Shown piece by piece: positions 11,749 to 21,780 of a stretch of DNA of 64,000 nucleotides (positions are counted from its first letter, which is position 1; every line of letters begins with the position of its first letter). Origin of the DNA: Albophoma yamanashiensis (lineage: Eukaryota > Ascomycota > Sordariomycetes > Hypocreales > Ophiocordycipitaceae); NCBI GenBank assembly GCA_001600555.1, contig BCKH01000003.1, positions 1,258,099 to 1,322,098 on the forward strand, written 5' to 3'. Both the position numbers and the translations under genes were made by a program. Below the pieces are notes generated by a model that saw only the letters and a program-made list of their open reading frames with translations, was not told the DNA's origin and did not search any database.

Positions 11749-12919
11749 TCAGGAACCGAAATCCGTGGGGGCTAAATGAGGGGGACCGGGGGTGATGGCC
11801 CTCAACCGACTCACAAATGGCGAGATCCTCTCATGGATCTCGTTGTGCACCCGCGCGGTGCGCTCCCGCTCCTCAATGGCCCAGCGCACGGCGATGAGCG
11901 CCGGCGCGTCGATCACCCACTGTCGGAGGTCCGTCGACAGCGCCCGGTACCCTGGCGCGCTGGCGCTGGCGAACTTGCACATCTGACCGTGGGTGGCCTC
12001 GACGCCGTAGTACGTAACGCCTGGGAGCTGTGGGCTGGCCGAGTTGGCATCGACGACGATGATCCTTGGCAGCCCATTAGCATGGAGTATCGAGAGGGAG
12101 AGGCTGGAGATGTCACGAACCTGGTGCCCTTGATGTCCGTCTTATGGTTCTCGTGCACCATGTGGATGCGGAAGCGCTGATAGATGTCGAGGAAGTGGTT
12201 GTTGATGTTGGACAACGTCTCGTTGTCCTTCTTGAGGGTCTTGAGCAGCACCGACTCCGACTCGAAGAACTTCTTGGGCATGATGGCGTCGGACATGGCC
12301 TGCAGCACCAGCCCCCACGTCGCCACGTCCGATCCCGTGTGTGGCGTGCCGAGGAACATCAAGCCAAAGGTCGACACGTAAATGGAACGGTAGTCCTCGT
12401 GGTGAGTCATCCGCAAGTCGCTAGAGTAGAGCAGCGCGCGCTTCGCTAGGATGCCTCCGAGGCTGTGGCACACCCAGATGATGGAGTTCTTGAACGTGCC
12501 CTCGCTCTTGCGGAACAGGGTCAGGCTCGTCACCAGTGTCTGCGCGTGCTGGTGGATGAAGTTGTCGCTCGCGCTACGGTCGTTCTTCCGGCAGTAGACG
12601 TCGGCGTTGTATCCGTAGACCAGGATGTTAGCCTTGGCGCCCTTGAGACTGGCGGGCAGGAGATCGAGCGGCCAGAAGACGCCGTTGCTGGAGGTCCACG
12701 TCTTGTCGGGAGAACCGTTGAGACCATGGACGAGGACAATGTCGACCTCGGCGTCGGGATGAGTATACACGGCGGTGGTTTCGTATCGAGAGATGGCCCG
12801 ATTGACTGTCCCCTTATGGCAACATGCAAATTAGTCTTCCCAATCACAAGACGCTTGTGTGGCTTGCAGCCCTTGGCAAAAAGGCTAGGGTGTGCATGAA
12901 ATGGACAGACACTGACCAT
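11749..12919 (-). CDS. SERAC1-like alpha/beta hydrolase (DUF676 type)
   Basis: Proposed model: join(11749..12064, 12121..12812, 12917..12919), 336 aa. The protein starts with the strand-loop IVLVHGLNG and carries the nucleophile elbow CHSLGG and the segment FLGTPHTGSD, all typical of the SERAC1/LipA-like hydrolases that fungi use alone or as N-terminal domains of NLR-like receptors. The second intron (12065-12120; branch GCTAATG) is well supported because it restores a family-like stretch, VTYYGVEATHGQMCKF. The first intron (12813-12916) is inferred: the upstream frame has a TAA and no ATG, while ATG|GTCAGT at 12919 fits and would leave a start-codon-only first exon. The protein ends soon after the hydrolase, so no NACHT or repeat domain follows. 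Confidence 0.72.
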
Positions 12920-13072
12920 CGCGTGTAATGGACGAGGAGATGCAAGTCTGTAGAATTAGGGTATCACAAGCGGTCCGTATGACAGAGTAGTATGTGATTG
13001 AAAGCCAAAGAGAGCTCGTGCTTTTGTATTTCATCTGTTCCTTCAACCCATAGATGCAAAGGACACTCATGG

Positions 13073-13085
13073 CCTTTTATATATG
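13073..13085 (-). promoter_or_regulatory. TATA box upstream of the SERAC1-like gene
   Basis: The minus strand reads CATATATAAAAGG, about 155 nt upstream of the proposed ATG at 12919. It supports transcription starting near 13045 and therefore the short first exon. Confidence 0.5.
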
Positions 13086-14362
13086 AGCGTCGCGATAGGC
13101 CATACCGAACGTTCCCAGCCGGTCTCGAATCCTGCTAACAGCTCACATACTCGATCTTCGGTCGGTGGTGGCACGGCAGGGACGAGAGTCGGATTCGCAA
13201 CCACACACCACACCGGAGGTATGGCCATCACAGGCTATAGAGACTAGACCTGGCGTATGGCACGGATCGAACACGACAGAAACCCACACCGGCCTCGTTA
13301 TACGTGACTAAGAATAGCTCGGTGGTTGCCACAGAATGGGGCGTAGCTTCTCGATAGGCATCAGGCACGGGCCAACCGGTGGCAGAGCTCGGTAGCATAT
13401 TTGCTGCTCATCGCAGAGACAGTCGGAGGAGCTTCGACCGAAGCCTTGCACAAACCTTACACGCTCGGTACACTGAAGGGACCCGGAAAGATTGGTATTC
13501 TACTGTTCTTTTCCCCAGTCGTCTGGCCCCTTGGCCTTCTGGAAGCGGTGATATGGAGTCGGCGATAGAGTTCTCAGACGCCGGCGGGTGGTTTGAACCC
13601 GTCTTCCGCGGGGGGCTCAACTCAAAATTGAACAGGCAAGTCCAGGCATATGACGAGCGCCGCCTGCGGGTCTCCCTGTCACGTCTGCCGAGAGTCGTAT
13701 TGAAGACGCACAGCATTGCCCAAACGTCGTAAGCTCTGGCGAGCCTTGCAGTGCCATTGGCAGACGGCCACTCTGTGCAACTGAGGGTCGGCGAAGGTGG
13801 GTTGAGTCGAGCGCTCAATCACTCGCAAGCGCCGGGACGAGCAATAAGTCGGCATGATTGGTCGTCGCGGAACCTCGCCCGGGGCGGCGATGGCGTACGC
13901 AGTAGGCAGACGCAAGGCGAAAATTTCATGGTAGCATTATGGTGACTTTCCAACACCACCAGGTGCGTAGCATCCCACCCCATCCCGCACTCGAAGCACA
14001 TGTGAGGCCCCTAGCGGCACTGCGCTGCCTTCAAGCTGCTCACTTCACCATGCGAAGGCTAAAGCCAAGAAGTTGACTCAGGCTGCTCGCGGCAGAAGCT
14101 CCACGTTGAATGCAACGTCGATGCGGAGGGCATCGATGCGGAGAGCGGGCATGCTGCTCTAACGGGACTCGGTGACTGAACTCGGTAGTAGCATCGCCCG
14201 GTGTGATTTTACGGCGTCCCGTACGAGTAGTAGTCGCCTTTTGGGTTGGCGTGCATTGTTGTGCGTTAATTGTGGCTGACCCTCAGGTATGGGGGTACGA
14301 AGTGCGGCCTCGTGAACAGGATCACACAGTGAGTGATACAGCTTTCGCCACACGGATAAACT
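13086..14362. other. Intergenic spacer, no supported gene
   Basis: Only overlapping non-domain frames are seen. It lies between the TATA box of the SERAC1-like gene and the 3' end of the FHA gene. Confidence 0.5.
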
Positions 14363-15292
14363 TTAGTCTCGCGGTGCAAGCATGACGACGTACTCCCTTG
14401 TGCTGTTTCCAAACTGGACTATGTCTTTGTCCCTGAGCTCGAGGTAGCGGCTCTCAGGGACCTTATCGTTGTTGAGGATGGTGCCGTTGGCGCTCTCGAG
14501 GTCGAGCAACCAAGGCTTCACCCGTCCAATCTTGTCGCCATACTCATTTCGCTTCTCCGTGTAGCGGAACTGGATCACGGCGTGCTGCTTGCTGATGCTC
14601 GGGTGCTCCGCAAGCAGGTCGACTACAACGGCGTCTCTGCCTACGAGCCAGCAGGTCTTGTGATTGAGGTCGACCGTGTCCACTATGTCGGCGCCCTTGA
14701 ACACGTACAGTTTCCACTGGTCCCGCGACGACGGCTTACGAGCCTCCGACGGCTCGTGGTACTTCAGGGCGATAGAAGTCCCGTCGGCCTGTGCCACCGA
14801 GTTGGACGCTGCCGCTAGAACGCCCGTGACTCCCCAGTTAGGCTTCTCTTTCGGCTTCTCGGGCTCCTCGCCGTTGTTTATGGCGAACGAGTCTTGCTGA
14901 GACGGGAGCGGGCCCCGGTGCTTCACCACGCTCTTGCGCTCCCTGTTGGAGTCACGGTCGGAATCAGCTTCGTCGGCTGGGTGATGCCTTCGGCGGCGTG
15001 ACTCCCTGTCTCCGCGAGAGCGCTTTTCTCCCCGGTCACGGTCACGGTCGCTGGCTCGGTCCCTGCCTCTATCGCGGTCGCGTGAGCGATCTTCGTCTCG
15101 GTGTCGATGGCTGCGTTTTCGGTCTGCCGGGTCGGGTGTGCGCGAACGGCGCGTCTCTCGCGACCTGCGCCGCACACGGCTGTCGCGGTGCGAAGCTTCC
15201 CGTCGGTCCTTTCGGTTGCTGTCGCCTCGGCCCTCGGAGTCGTCCACCTCTCGCCTATTTGGTTGGGCGTCGTAGGCCTCCGCGGGCGCCAT
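14363..15292 (-). CDS. PML1: FHA-domain splicing factor, Pml1/SNIP1 family
   Basis: Single exon, 309 aa. Residues ~1-125 are an RS/RD/RE-rich disordered tail of the kind found in splicing proteins. Residues ~190-305 form an FHA phosphopeptide-binding domain that is characteristic of Pml1 (yeast, RES pre-mRNA retention and splicing complex) and human SNIP1. Visible FHA signatures are WLVGRD (Gly-Arg of the first loop), the SISKQHAVIQF segment (Ser and His contacts), the WLLDLESANGTILNN segment and the late VQFGNSTREYV strand. The linker motif WGVTGVLAA before the FHA domain also matches the family. The protein is expected in the nucleus as part of the spliceosome-associated RES complex. Confidence 0.9.
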   Translation of the reverse strand: MAPAEAYDAQPNRREVDDSEGRGDSNRKDRREASHRDSRVRRRSRETRRSRTPDPADRKRSHRHRDEDRSRDRDRGRDRASDRDRDRGEKRSRGDRESRRRRHHPADEADSDRDSNRERKSVVKHRGPLPSQQDSFAINNGEEPEKPKEKPNWGVTGVLAAASNSVAQADGTSIALKYHEPSEARKPSSRDQWKLYVFKGADIVDTVDLNHKTCWLVGRDAVVVDLLAEHPSISKQHAVIQFRYTEKRNEYGDKIGRVKPWLLDLESANGTILNNDKVPESRYLELRDKDIVQFGNSTREYVVMLAPRD

Positions 15293-15771
15293 CTTCTGCC
15301 GCTGGCGAGTGCCGGTGATTCCAGTGCCAAAGTCCCTTCACGTGAAGGAGCAACACACCTGGGCTTGTCGCGGATAGTCTGTAGTCGATGTGGTCGAAGC
15401 TGCGGCAGGGAAGCTCCGGCGTCTGGAAGCAGAGAAATTTAGCGAATGCGAGCGGGACCGCGACGGCTGCCACCTTACTGTACAGTACTTGTAGTAGGCG
15501 GGCTCCAGTGGTGGGGCCACGCCACCCACCCTATCCGTACATGGTACAACTACAGGTTACTGCGTAAAGCTTCGGGTCCGCTCACGGCGTCGAGTGGGCA
15601 GACTAGCAGAAGACATGAAGCTTGTAACATTCGCGAGGCTCTCGGCGGCCATTATCGCGAGACTGCTCATGCGAATGTCTGTTACTCCCTGGCCACTTCC
15701 GCCTGGATGCAGATCGAGCTTTGCTTCCTCGCAATACCGTATTGCATTTTGGAGGGCGGACCTCATCGCCG
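15293..15771. other. Spacer upstream of the FHA gene, no supported gene
   Basis: Contains the 5' flank of the FHA gene and the sequence beyond the stop of the HET-related fragment. Nothing else recognised. Confidence 0.5.
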
Positions 15772-16392
15772 CTAGACGTAAACCTCTCCGAGCATGTCAT
15801 CGGCACCCCCGCCTCTCCTTCGCACCAATGCCATCTGCGCATTGCCGCTGTGCTGCTGCCGTACCTCATCTCCCAATTGAGCATCTCCGGGAACCAACAT
15901 GAGTATGCCCTGGTCTTTGCCCAGAGCGATCCGCCGACCCTTGTCCTTCACAAACACATCCAAGAATGGTATTCCGCTCCCCTTCATGGCTCGCCCGTGA
16001 GCGTCCCCTTCGATGAAGTCCTTGATCAGATTGCTGCCCTCGAGAGTCCAAAAGTCTCTGAAGCCTTCCGGACGCGAGAATGCTCCAACTGCGGCTTCGA
16101 AGTCCTCCATCCCCGCCATGCCGTTGAGCACCGGGCTCAGGAAGGTAATGAACGAGCCCAGGAACTCGTCGTGGCTATGCTCCTCTCGGCTTTCTGGTCG
16201 ATGAGGTGCCGACATGGTATGCATTAAGGTGACTAGGCGTTCTTGCTCGGACGGCGGCGAAACCTTGGCTTGGTAGGCGAGCGCCAGGAGCGAGACGAGC
16301 GGAGTGATTTGCGACATGGAGGACAGAGGTTTCGAGATGGCGCCGACAGTGTCCACCAAGATGCCCTCGTCCGGCAGTGTCGAGGGTGACAT
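15772..16392 (-). pseudogene. Truncated HET-domain protein, C-terminal half only
   Basis: A 206-codon frame resembles the C-terminal part of fungal HET (heterokaryon incompatibility) proteins. It keeps the spacing and the segments VDTVGAISKPL, an ERLVTLMHTM region, a FIEGDAHGRAM-like block and the terminal GRRIALGKDQGILMLVPGDA, which corresponds to the usual G+R.ALG..G...LVPG...GD motif. The N-terminal HET domain itself is not found upstream (16393-16990), and the frame stops at GEVYV, just where intact family members normally continue. I infer a 5'-truncated and 3'-shortened relic; a short functional derivative is possible. The family call is from memory of the family pattern, not from a search. 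Confidence 0.5.
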
Positions 16393-16539
16393 GATGTCAA
16401 AAATGGCAGTTTTTGTCGATGCGCAGGCTAGGTATGGCTGTCTACGAAATTGGTACGAAAGGTTCTAAGAGCAGCAAGCAGGAGAGATACAACATATACT
16501 GTGAACGCGACCTGCTGGGGGCCCGTTGCGCCCTGTCGT

Positions 16540-16561
16540 CCGGGCACAGCCCGGTGCCCGG
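16540..16561. repeat. Short perfect hairpin
   Basis: CCGGGCAC and GTGCCCGG flank a six-base loop. It lies between the HET relic and the promoter of the argininosuccinate synthase gene. Function unknown; a stem of 8 bp can arise by chance in GC-rich DNA. Confidence 0.4.
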
Positions 16562-16835
16562 GCCTGTTACACAACACAAGCTAGTGGTGGTCCGATGACA
16601 ACATCGGCCTCGTCAGCCCGTCACGATGCTGGCTTGACAGATCGTGGGGAGGGATGGGTAAGTTTGGGGTCCAGAGGTCCAGGCCTTGGCCAACGACCGA
16701 AATGCGCCACATGGATGGCGACCCATGTGCTTGGCCTGGCAATGACCTCACCGGGCAGCGGGAACCAATAGGCACCGCCAATTGCAAGCTTGCAGTGGCT
16801 CTATCGTCCGTACGGTCCTTTGTAGTAAGTTCACT

Positions 16836-16849
16836 CAGTCACATGACTG
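16836..16849. promoter_or_regulatory. Candidate CPC1/Gcn4-like element upstream of arg1
   Basis: CAGTCACATGACTG contains two inverted TGACTG half-sites, each one base from the TGACT(C) core bound by the cross-pathway regulator CPC1/Gcn4. It sits about 150 nt upstream of an arginine-biosynthesis ATG, where such a site would be expected. The match is imperfect. Confidence 0.3.
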
Positions 16850-16999
16850 GCACCTGCGGTCTCTACAACATATCAGACATTCAGAGTCACCTAATCCACC
16901 ACTCCGGCCTCGGCGGCGGGGAGCTTCAAAACAAACCTCTGACAGTCACCAACCTGCTTTGCTTCCTACTTACCCTTTTCACTTCAACCAACTATCACA

Positions 17000-19473
17000 A
17001 TGGCTGCCAAGCGCGTTTGTCTGTGAGTCGAAGGGAACCACTATTGCCTTCTAAGCGCTGATAGGCTGACTTGGTGATCCCCGCGATCAGGGCATACTCT
17101 GGCGGTGTGTTTTCCTACATGACCAGGTGCTGCAGAGCACGACGACGATGCTGATGGAAACTCCAGGATTAGACACTTCTGTTATACTGGCGTGGCTAAT
17201 TGAGAAGGGATATACTGTTGTTGTAAGTCACCCAGTCGACAAGTACCTGCGCCCCGAGCTGACTGAGAAAGGCGTTCCTTGCAGATGTGGTACGTGCAGA
17301 CTGTTCCTCGACATTTGCTCCTCCTGGGAAGACAAGAACTGCACCTAGAAGCACCAGCTACCTCTCTCGCATCCTGACCTCTGTCCTGTTCATGGTGTGA
17401 CGGAGGAGACAGAGATACTGTCTTCCCAGGGTCAACTTGCTGCTCATAGCGGCTTCATTCGTTATATCCATGTCGCTGATATCTGGTCAGGGACAAAATG
17501 AGGACTACGACGCAGTCAGGGCGAAGGCCAAGAAGATCGGTGCCGAAACCATGATCATCCAAGATCTCCAGCAGGAGCTGGTAGAGGAGCTCGTGTGGCC
17601 AGCTGTGCAATGTGCGTTCGGCCGGTCCCCCTCGAAGTGCAAAACTTCCGTCCACGGCCATGCTGAGATCCCATGCTATAGGCAGCTTTGTACGAAGACG
17701 CCTACCTCTTGGGGACGTCGTTGGCCAGGCCCGTCATCGCGAGGGCGATGATGAAAGTGGCTAAGCAGTATAACTGTGAATTCTTAAGCCACGGATGTAA
17801 GCAAATCGACGTCGCCTCTCAGGGTCTGCTCACTGCCGTACCATACTGACTGCCGTCTCTCCTACCTCCTCAGGTACCGGCAAGGGTGTAAGCTCTTCCC
17901 CCTCCACATGTCATGTTCCGGATGCTAACTCGCGTAGAATGAGTACGTTTAGCTGTCATGGATATTTATTGTCATACACTCACCCTCTTATTAGCCAGGT
18001 GCGATTCGAGCTGGCGTGGAAGGCCCTTGATCAAAAGACGAAGACGATCATCCCGTGGCGCATACCGGAGTTCTGCGAGCGATTCGCGTCCGTACCACGG
18101 CCGGCCCCCCTCTCTCGGAGATACTAACGTACAGACAGTGGGCGTCAAGCACTCTTGGACTTTGCTGAATCAAAGGGCGTTCCTGTGACGTCGACTAAGC
18201 AGAAGCCGTTTTCGATGGATGCCAACCTTGTCCAGTGAGCAAAAGCCCTCCAGTTCATCCCATCGAGACCTCTAGTTGTACTCGGTGTTTATGTCATTGC
18301 AAGCGACCGCCGTACGAAATGAAGTACCCTAACTTCAGCCATTTTGACTGGCCACTGCTGTCAGTTTATTGGTATATACGGCAGCTCGCAATGATCTAAA
18401 GTACCAAGAACGCTTCGGTCTCGACGGGATACCTACAAGGGGAAGGGAATGTCAGGAACTCCTTCAGAAGTGGCAGAAGTGGCAGAAGCACGCAGCAAGT
18501 GTTTTGGGTGCTATACAACCCCGTATAGTACGCGGACAAGACTGTACAGTATGTACAAAACTTGCTGCTTGCTTCTGCCACGCCATAAGGCTTCCGTTTG
18601 ACCTCCTTCTCCCGGTGGGAATACTTGTGTCCACATAGAATCGTCGCTGACCCTTCAATCTGAAAACAGTTGCTCATACGAGGCAGGTCTGCTCGAACAA
18701 CCCGACCTCGAGCCGCCGGCCGACATGTGGACTATGACCGTGGGTAAGTTCGTCCAGCCCCGAATTCGTTCCGTGACGTGGGAGCTAACTTGGAAAGATC
18801 CCATGAAGGCCCCTGATGAGCCAACCAGGTTCACCGTCCACTTCGAGAAGGGCATCCCGATTAAGCTTGAGGTCGGTGACAAGACCATCACCGGCTCCCT
18901 GGACATCTTCAAGGCCGCCAACTCCATTGGCTCGGCCAATGGAGTTGGCCGCGTCGACATCGTCGAATCAAGGTTTATTGGTCTCAAGAGCCGTGGCTGC
19001 TACGACACCCCCGGCTTGACTCTACTGCGCACTGCCCATCGAGACATCGGGCCTTGTCATGGATTCCAAGGTCCGTGCCATCCGTGACCAGATGGTCACC
19101 TCGAACTGGACCGCCTGTCTCTACAATGGCATGTACTTCAGCCCAGAACGCGAGTTCCTCCACAACTCCATCGTCTTCAGCCAGAGGCACGTTGAGGGCA
19201 AGGTCAACATGGTCGCCTACAAGGGCAACGCATTCGTCGTCGGACGCTCCAGCGAGACCTCCAACCTCTACTCCGAGACTGACTCGTCCATGGACACCCT
19301 CGAGGGCTTCTCCCCAATGGTAAGTATCCTTCTGAAAAGGGGCTTTGAAACGTGAACCGAAGCTAACAATGTGATAAAAGGACACGAGCGGCTTCATTGC
19401 TATTCAGGCCATCCGTCTGGAGAAGTACGGTGCCCGCAAGATCAAGGACGGCGAGCCCCTTGCCCCTGTCTAA
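17000..19473 (+). CDS. arg1: Argininosuccinate synthase, 13 exons, frameshifted in exon 12
   Basis: The enzyme joins citrulline and aspartate with ATP in arginine synthesis. Exons traced by splice sites and phase: 17000-17022, 17091-17104, 17167-17222, 17272-17289, 17491-17611, 17686-17796, 17874-17887, 17938-17942, 17995-18087, 18139-18234, 18670-18743, 18798-19319, 19381-19473. Together they give the family pattern AYSGGLDTSV (ATP loop), EELVWPAVQ, ARPVIAR, SHGCTGKG, NDQVRFEL, SMDANL and GCYDTPG. Exon 8 is only 5 nt. The exon 5/6 junction could instead be a GC-AG intron (17614-17681), restoring the more family-like VQCAALYED. Near 19046, after HRDI, two bases are missing relative to the expected frame, so the downstream GLVMDSKVRAIRDQ segment is out of frame. 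Either this is a sequencing error or the copy is broken. Confidence 0.82.
18480..18581. repeat. Imperfect inverted repeat inside arg1 intron 11
   Basis: Arms at 18480-18505 and 18557-18581 are near-perfect reverse complements (GTGGCAGAAGCA.GCAGCAAG followed by T runs). They enclose about 50 bp with further self-complementary pieces. The left arm is preceded by tandem copies of GTGGCAGAA. The host intron (18235-18669) is 435 nt, against 44-201 nt for the others, so an inserted MITE-like hairpin is a reasonable reading. Confidence 0.6.
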
Positions 19474-19759
19474 GTATAGACAGCACGAATGCCAGCCGGA
19501 GTGGGCCGACTCATTCACTTTGGCGACCTGACCTCGCAGATTGTAGGCTCGTTGGCAGAAAGGAGAAACCAGCAAGAAACTGTATCTTTTGTACTAGCAA
19601 AAAGGGAAAGATGGAAAACTTTAACCACGTTTCGGGTGGATAAAACACTAGAGCATAATACTATCAGGGTAGTATCAAGACTATCTTGTTGAGGGCGAAA
19701 GAACACGCCAAAGGCCGAGCGCCGCGGTAGTCGTGTTAGTCATGAGATGTGCCCTGCTC

Positions 19760-20562
19760 TCAGTCGCCACTCAACCGCACAATCTCGCGAACTGCCTCGT
19801 TTACCCCCTTGGCCGTCACTGTCGGCTTGACCCCCAATGCTCCGCCTAGGCCATCGGTCCAGCCCTGCCCGCCGCGGTCTACCCACGCGCTCTTCAGGCC
19901 AGCAGCGGTAGCCCCCGCGACATCGAACGGATTCGAGCTCACCAGCCAGACCCGATCCAGCTCGGACGCCTTGCCCGCCGTCTCGGCCATGTGACTGTAG
20001 GTGCGCGGGTGCGGCTTGAAGACCCTCAGCGGGTCGACGCTCACCACCTTGGACGCGGGCAGCACCTCGCTGGCCTGCGAGAGCGAAGGCGACGCTGCGA
20101 GGGAGGACGTGATCATGGAGACGGTGCCGTTGGAGAAGACGTAGGGGTCGAGCGAGGGTGTCTTCGCCAGCACCTCGAGCGCGTCACCGACGTCAGGGAA
20201 GGTGTCCAAGCCGTTGTAGGCATCCATGATTCGCTCCTCCTGCTCCGGCGACAACTCGACGCCGGCCTCGGCGGTCGCCTGGCGGAAGGACCACCGCGTC
20301 AGGTCGTCGAAGGGGCGATACGTGCCTCGACGGCGTTATTCCATGCACAAGTCTCCGTCACGTCTGCTGCCGCGGGGGCGTCGGCGTGCGACTCACCCAT
20401 GCTGTTGATGCGCCACGTGTACTCCAGCTGGTACCTCCTCGCCTGCGCGGCGATTGCCTTCGCCTTGTCGGCCCCGTAGAGCCTGGCGAGCTCCTGCGCG
20501 ATGGACTCGGTGGAGAGCAGCGTGCCGTACAGGTCGAACGCGACGGCAACTGTCGGCGCCAT
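19760..20562 (-). CDS. Haloacid dehalogenase type II family hydrolase
   Basis: Proposed model: join(19760..20325, 20397..20562), 243 aa, close to the 220-250 aa normal for L-2-haloacid dehalogenases. The intron has donor GTGAGT after ATG G and acceptor CGAG, and it restores GTYRPFDDLTRW. The HAD nucleophile is Asp10 in VAFDLYGTLL. The motif II region is VFSNGTVSMI, with Ser/Asn before the Gly. The catalytic Lys is in FKPHPRTY, and motif IV is SSNPFDVAGA. The type II cap residues (YRPF, LTRW) are present. The natural substrate may be a 2-haloacid or another small acid. The gene is convergent with arg1 (287 nt apart) and diverges from the HNH gene across a 438-nt shared promoter. An ATG further upstream (20625) is in frame but the 20562 start fits the family better. 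Confidence 0.87.
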
Positions 20563-21000
20563 GGCTGCTTCAGGTCCCCGGTGACTCAGTCGGGCGGTGC
20601 TTGCAGGGCCAATATGAGCCGACAAACAAGTCGATGGAGAGCGTCGAAGCTCGACGCACTTCTTCCGTGTTCTATGTGGGCGGATTACGCGGTAGTCAAC
20701 CTAACGTGGGGCGTATCGGTGTAGGCACCTGGGGCAGTATTTATGTACGATGATGGCTGTTTCGTCATTGCTATTGCCCCTCTCCCCCCCTCGCGCGGAG
20801 TGTGCCCACCCAGCCGGCCCCAGAACCCCCACCCTTCGTCATCCACTGCTGCCGTGACGGCGCTGACGGCCCGAAGCCGAACCATTGGGGTCCAATCACC
20901 ACTCGGACGCAGCTGGGAGCGAGCACGAACCTTCGTCCATCAACGAGAGCGCCCTCGGTGCCCTGCGCGGCATACGTTACCCCATACCCCGGTCGCAAGG

Positions 21001-21780
21001 ATGCCGCTCGAGGACAGCCCCAACTACGCCCTCTTCCGCGACTGCCTCTCCACCACGCTGCTCCAGGCGGCGGCGGCCCCGGCATCTCCAGGCTCCAAAC
21101 GGCGCCGGCGCCGGGCTCGGCCGCCCCCCGCTGCGGAGGCGGACCCGGAGGCGGACCCGCAGCGCGATGCCGAAGAGCTGGCCGAGTTCATCGACTACCT
21201 GGCCACCAGCATCTTCGAGGGCCTTCCGGAAGGGCTCAGGGAACTCGACTACAGGTCGTGGAGGGAATCAGGACGGCTGCAGGCGCAGTTCGCCCTGCCA
21301 CTGACGGAAGCGAGCGCCTCCACGTTGGACCTCCCCCCGTCGATCCCCGAGACGCTCGTCGCGTACAATCTCGTCTCCCCGGATCCGACGCTCGACTCTC
21401 CGCTGCCGCACACCACTGAGGCGTTCCTCGTGCCCGTCTTGACATCCTATGTGGAGTCCGCCACGGTGCCGCCGCCGGCCAAGCAGTCTACCCGCACCGA
21501 GGCCTGCGAGATCTGCGAGCGCTCCTGGATTCCCCTGTCGTACCACCACCTGATTCCGCGCTTCGTGCACGACAAGGCCGTCAAGCGTGGCTGGCACCGC
21601 AAAGAGGACCTGCAGAACGTGGCCTGGCTGTGCGGCGCGTGCCATCGCTTCGTCCACCACTTCAAGAGCCACGAGGAGCTGGCGAGGAACTACTACACCG
21701 TCGAGTTGCTCCTGGCCGAGGACGAAGTGAGGAGGTTCGCGGCGTGGGCCGGGCGATTGCGATGGAAAGGAGGGAGATAG
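21001..21780 (+). CDS. HNH endonuclease-domain protein
   Basis: Single exon, 259 aa from ATG 21001; the frame is open further upstream but that region is probably leader. The C-terminal third carries a zinc-binding HNH fold: CEICER, then SYHHLIPR (the HH of HNH), an Asn in LQNVAWLC, and CGACHRFVHHF. It thus shows the CxxC...HH...N...CxxCH...H pattern of the HNH nuclease family. The N-terminal two-thirds are acidic and Ala/Pro-rich, with a basic KRRRRRAR stretch at about residues 38-45 that could be a nuclear signal. Fungal proteins of this layout are known only as predicted HNH proteins, and their role is not established. No neighbouring methylase or mobile-element gene suggests a homing or restriction role. 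Confidence 0.8.
   Translation: MPLEDSPNYALFRDCLSTTLLQAAAAPASPGSKRRRRRARPPPAAEADPEADPQRDAEELAEFIDYLATSIFEGLPEGLRELDYRSWRESGRLQAQFALPLTEASASTLDLPPSIPETLVAYNLVSPDPTLDSPLPHTTEAFLVPVLTSYVESATVPPPAKQSTRTEACEICERSWIPLSYHHLIPRFVHDKAVKRGWHRKEDLQNVAWLCGACHRFVHHFKSHEELARNYYTVELLLAEDEVRRFAAWAGRLRWKGGR

Noticed and set aside
11436..11795. Gly/Asp/Ser-rich plus-strand frame
   Set aside because: Low-complexity tract without domain, overlapping the real 3' end of the SERAC1-like gene at 11749; no start or splice support.
20270..20300. Apparent one-base frameshift in the HAD hydrolase gene
   Set aside because: On re-reading the bases (CGCCAGGCGACC) the frame is continuous; the exon of 566 nt fits phase exactly.
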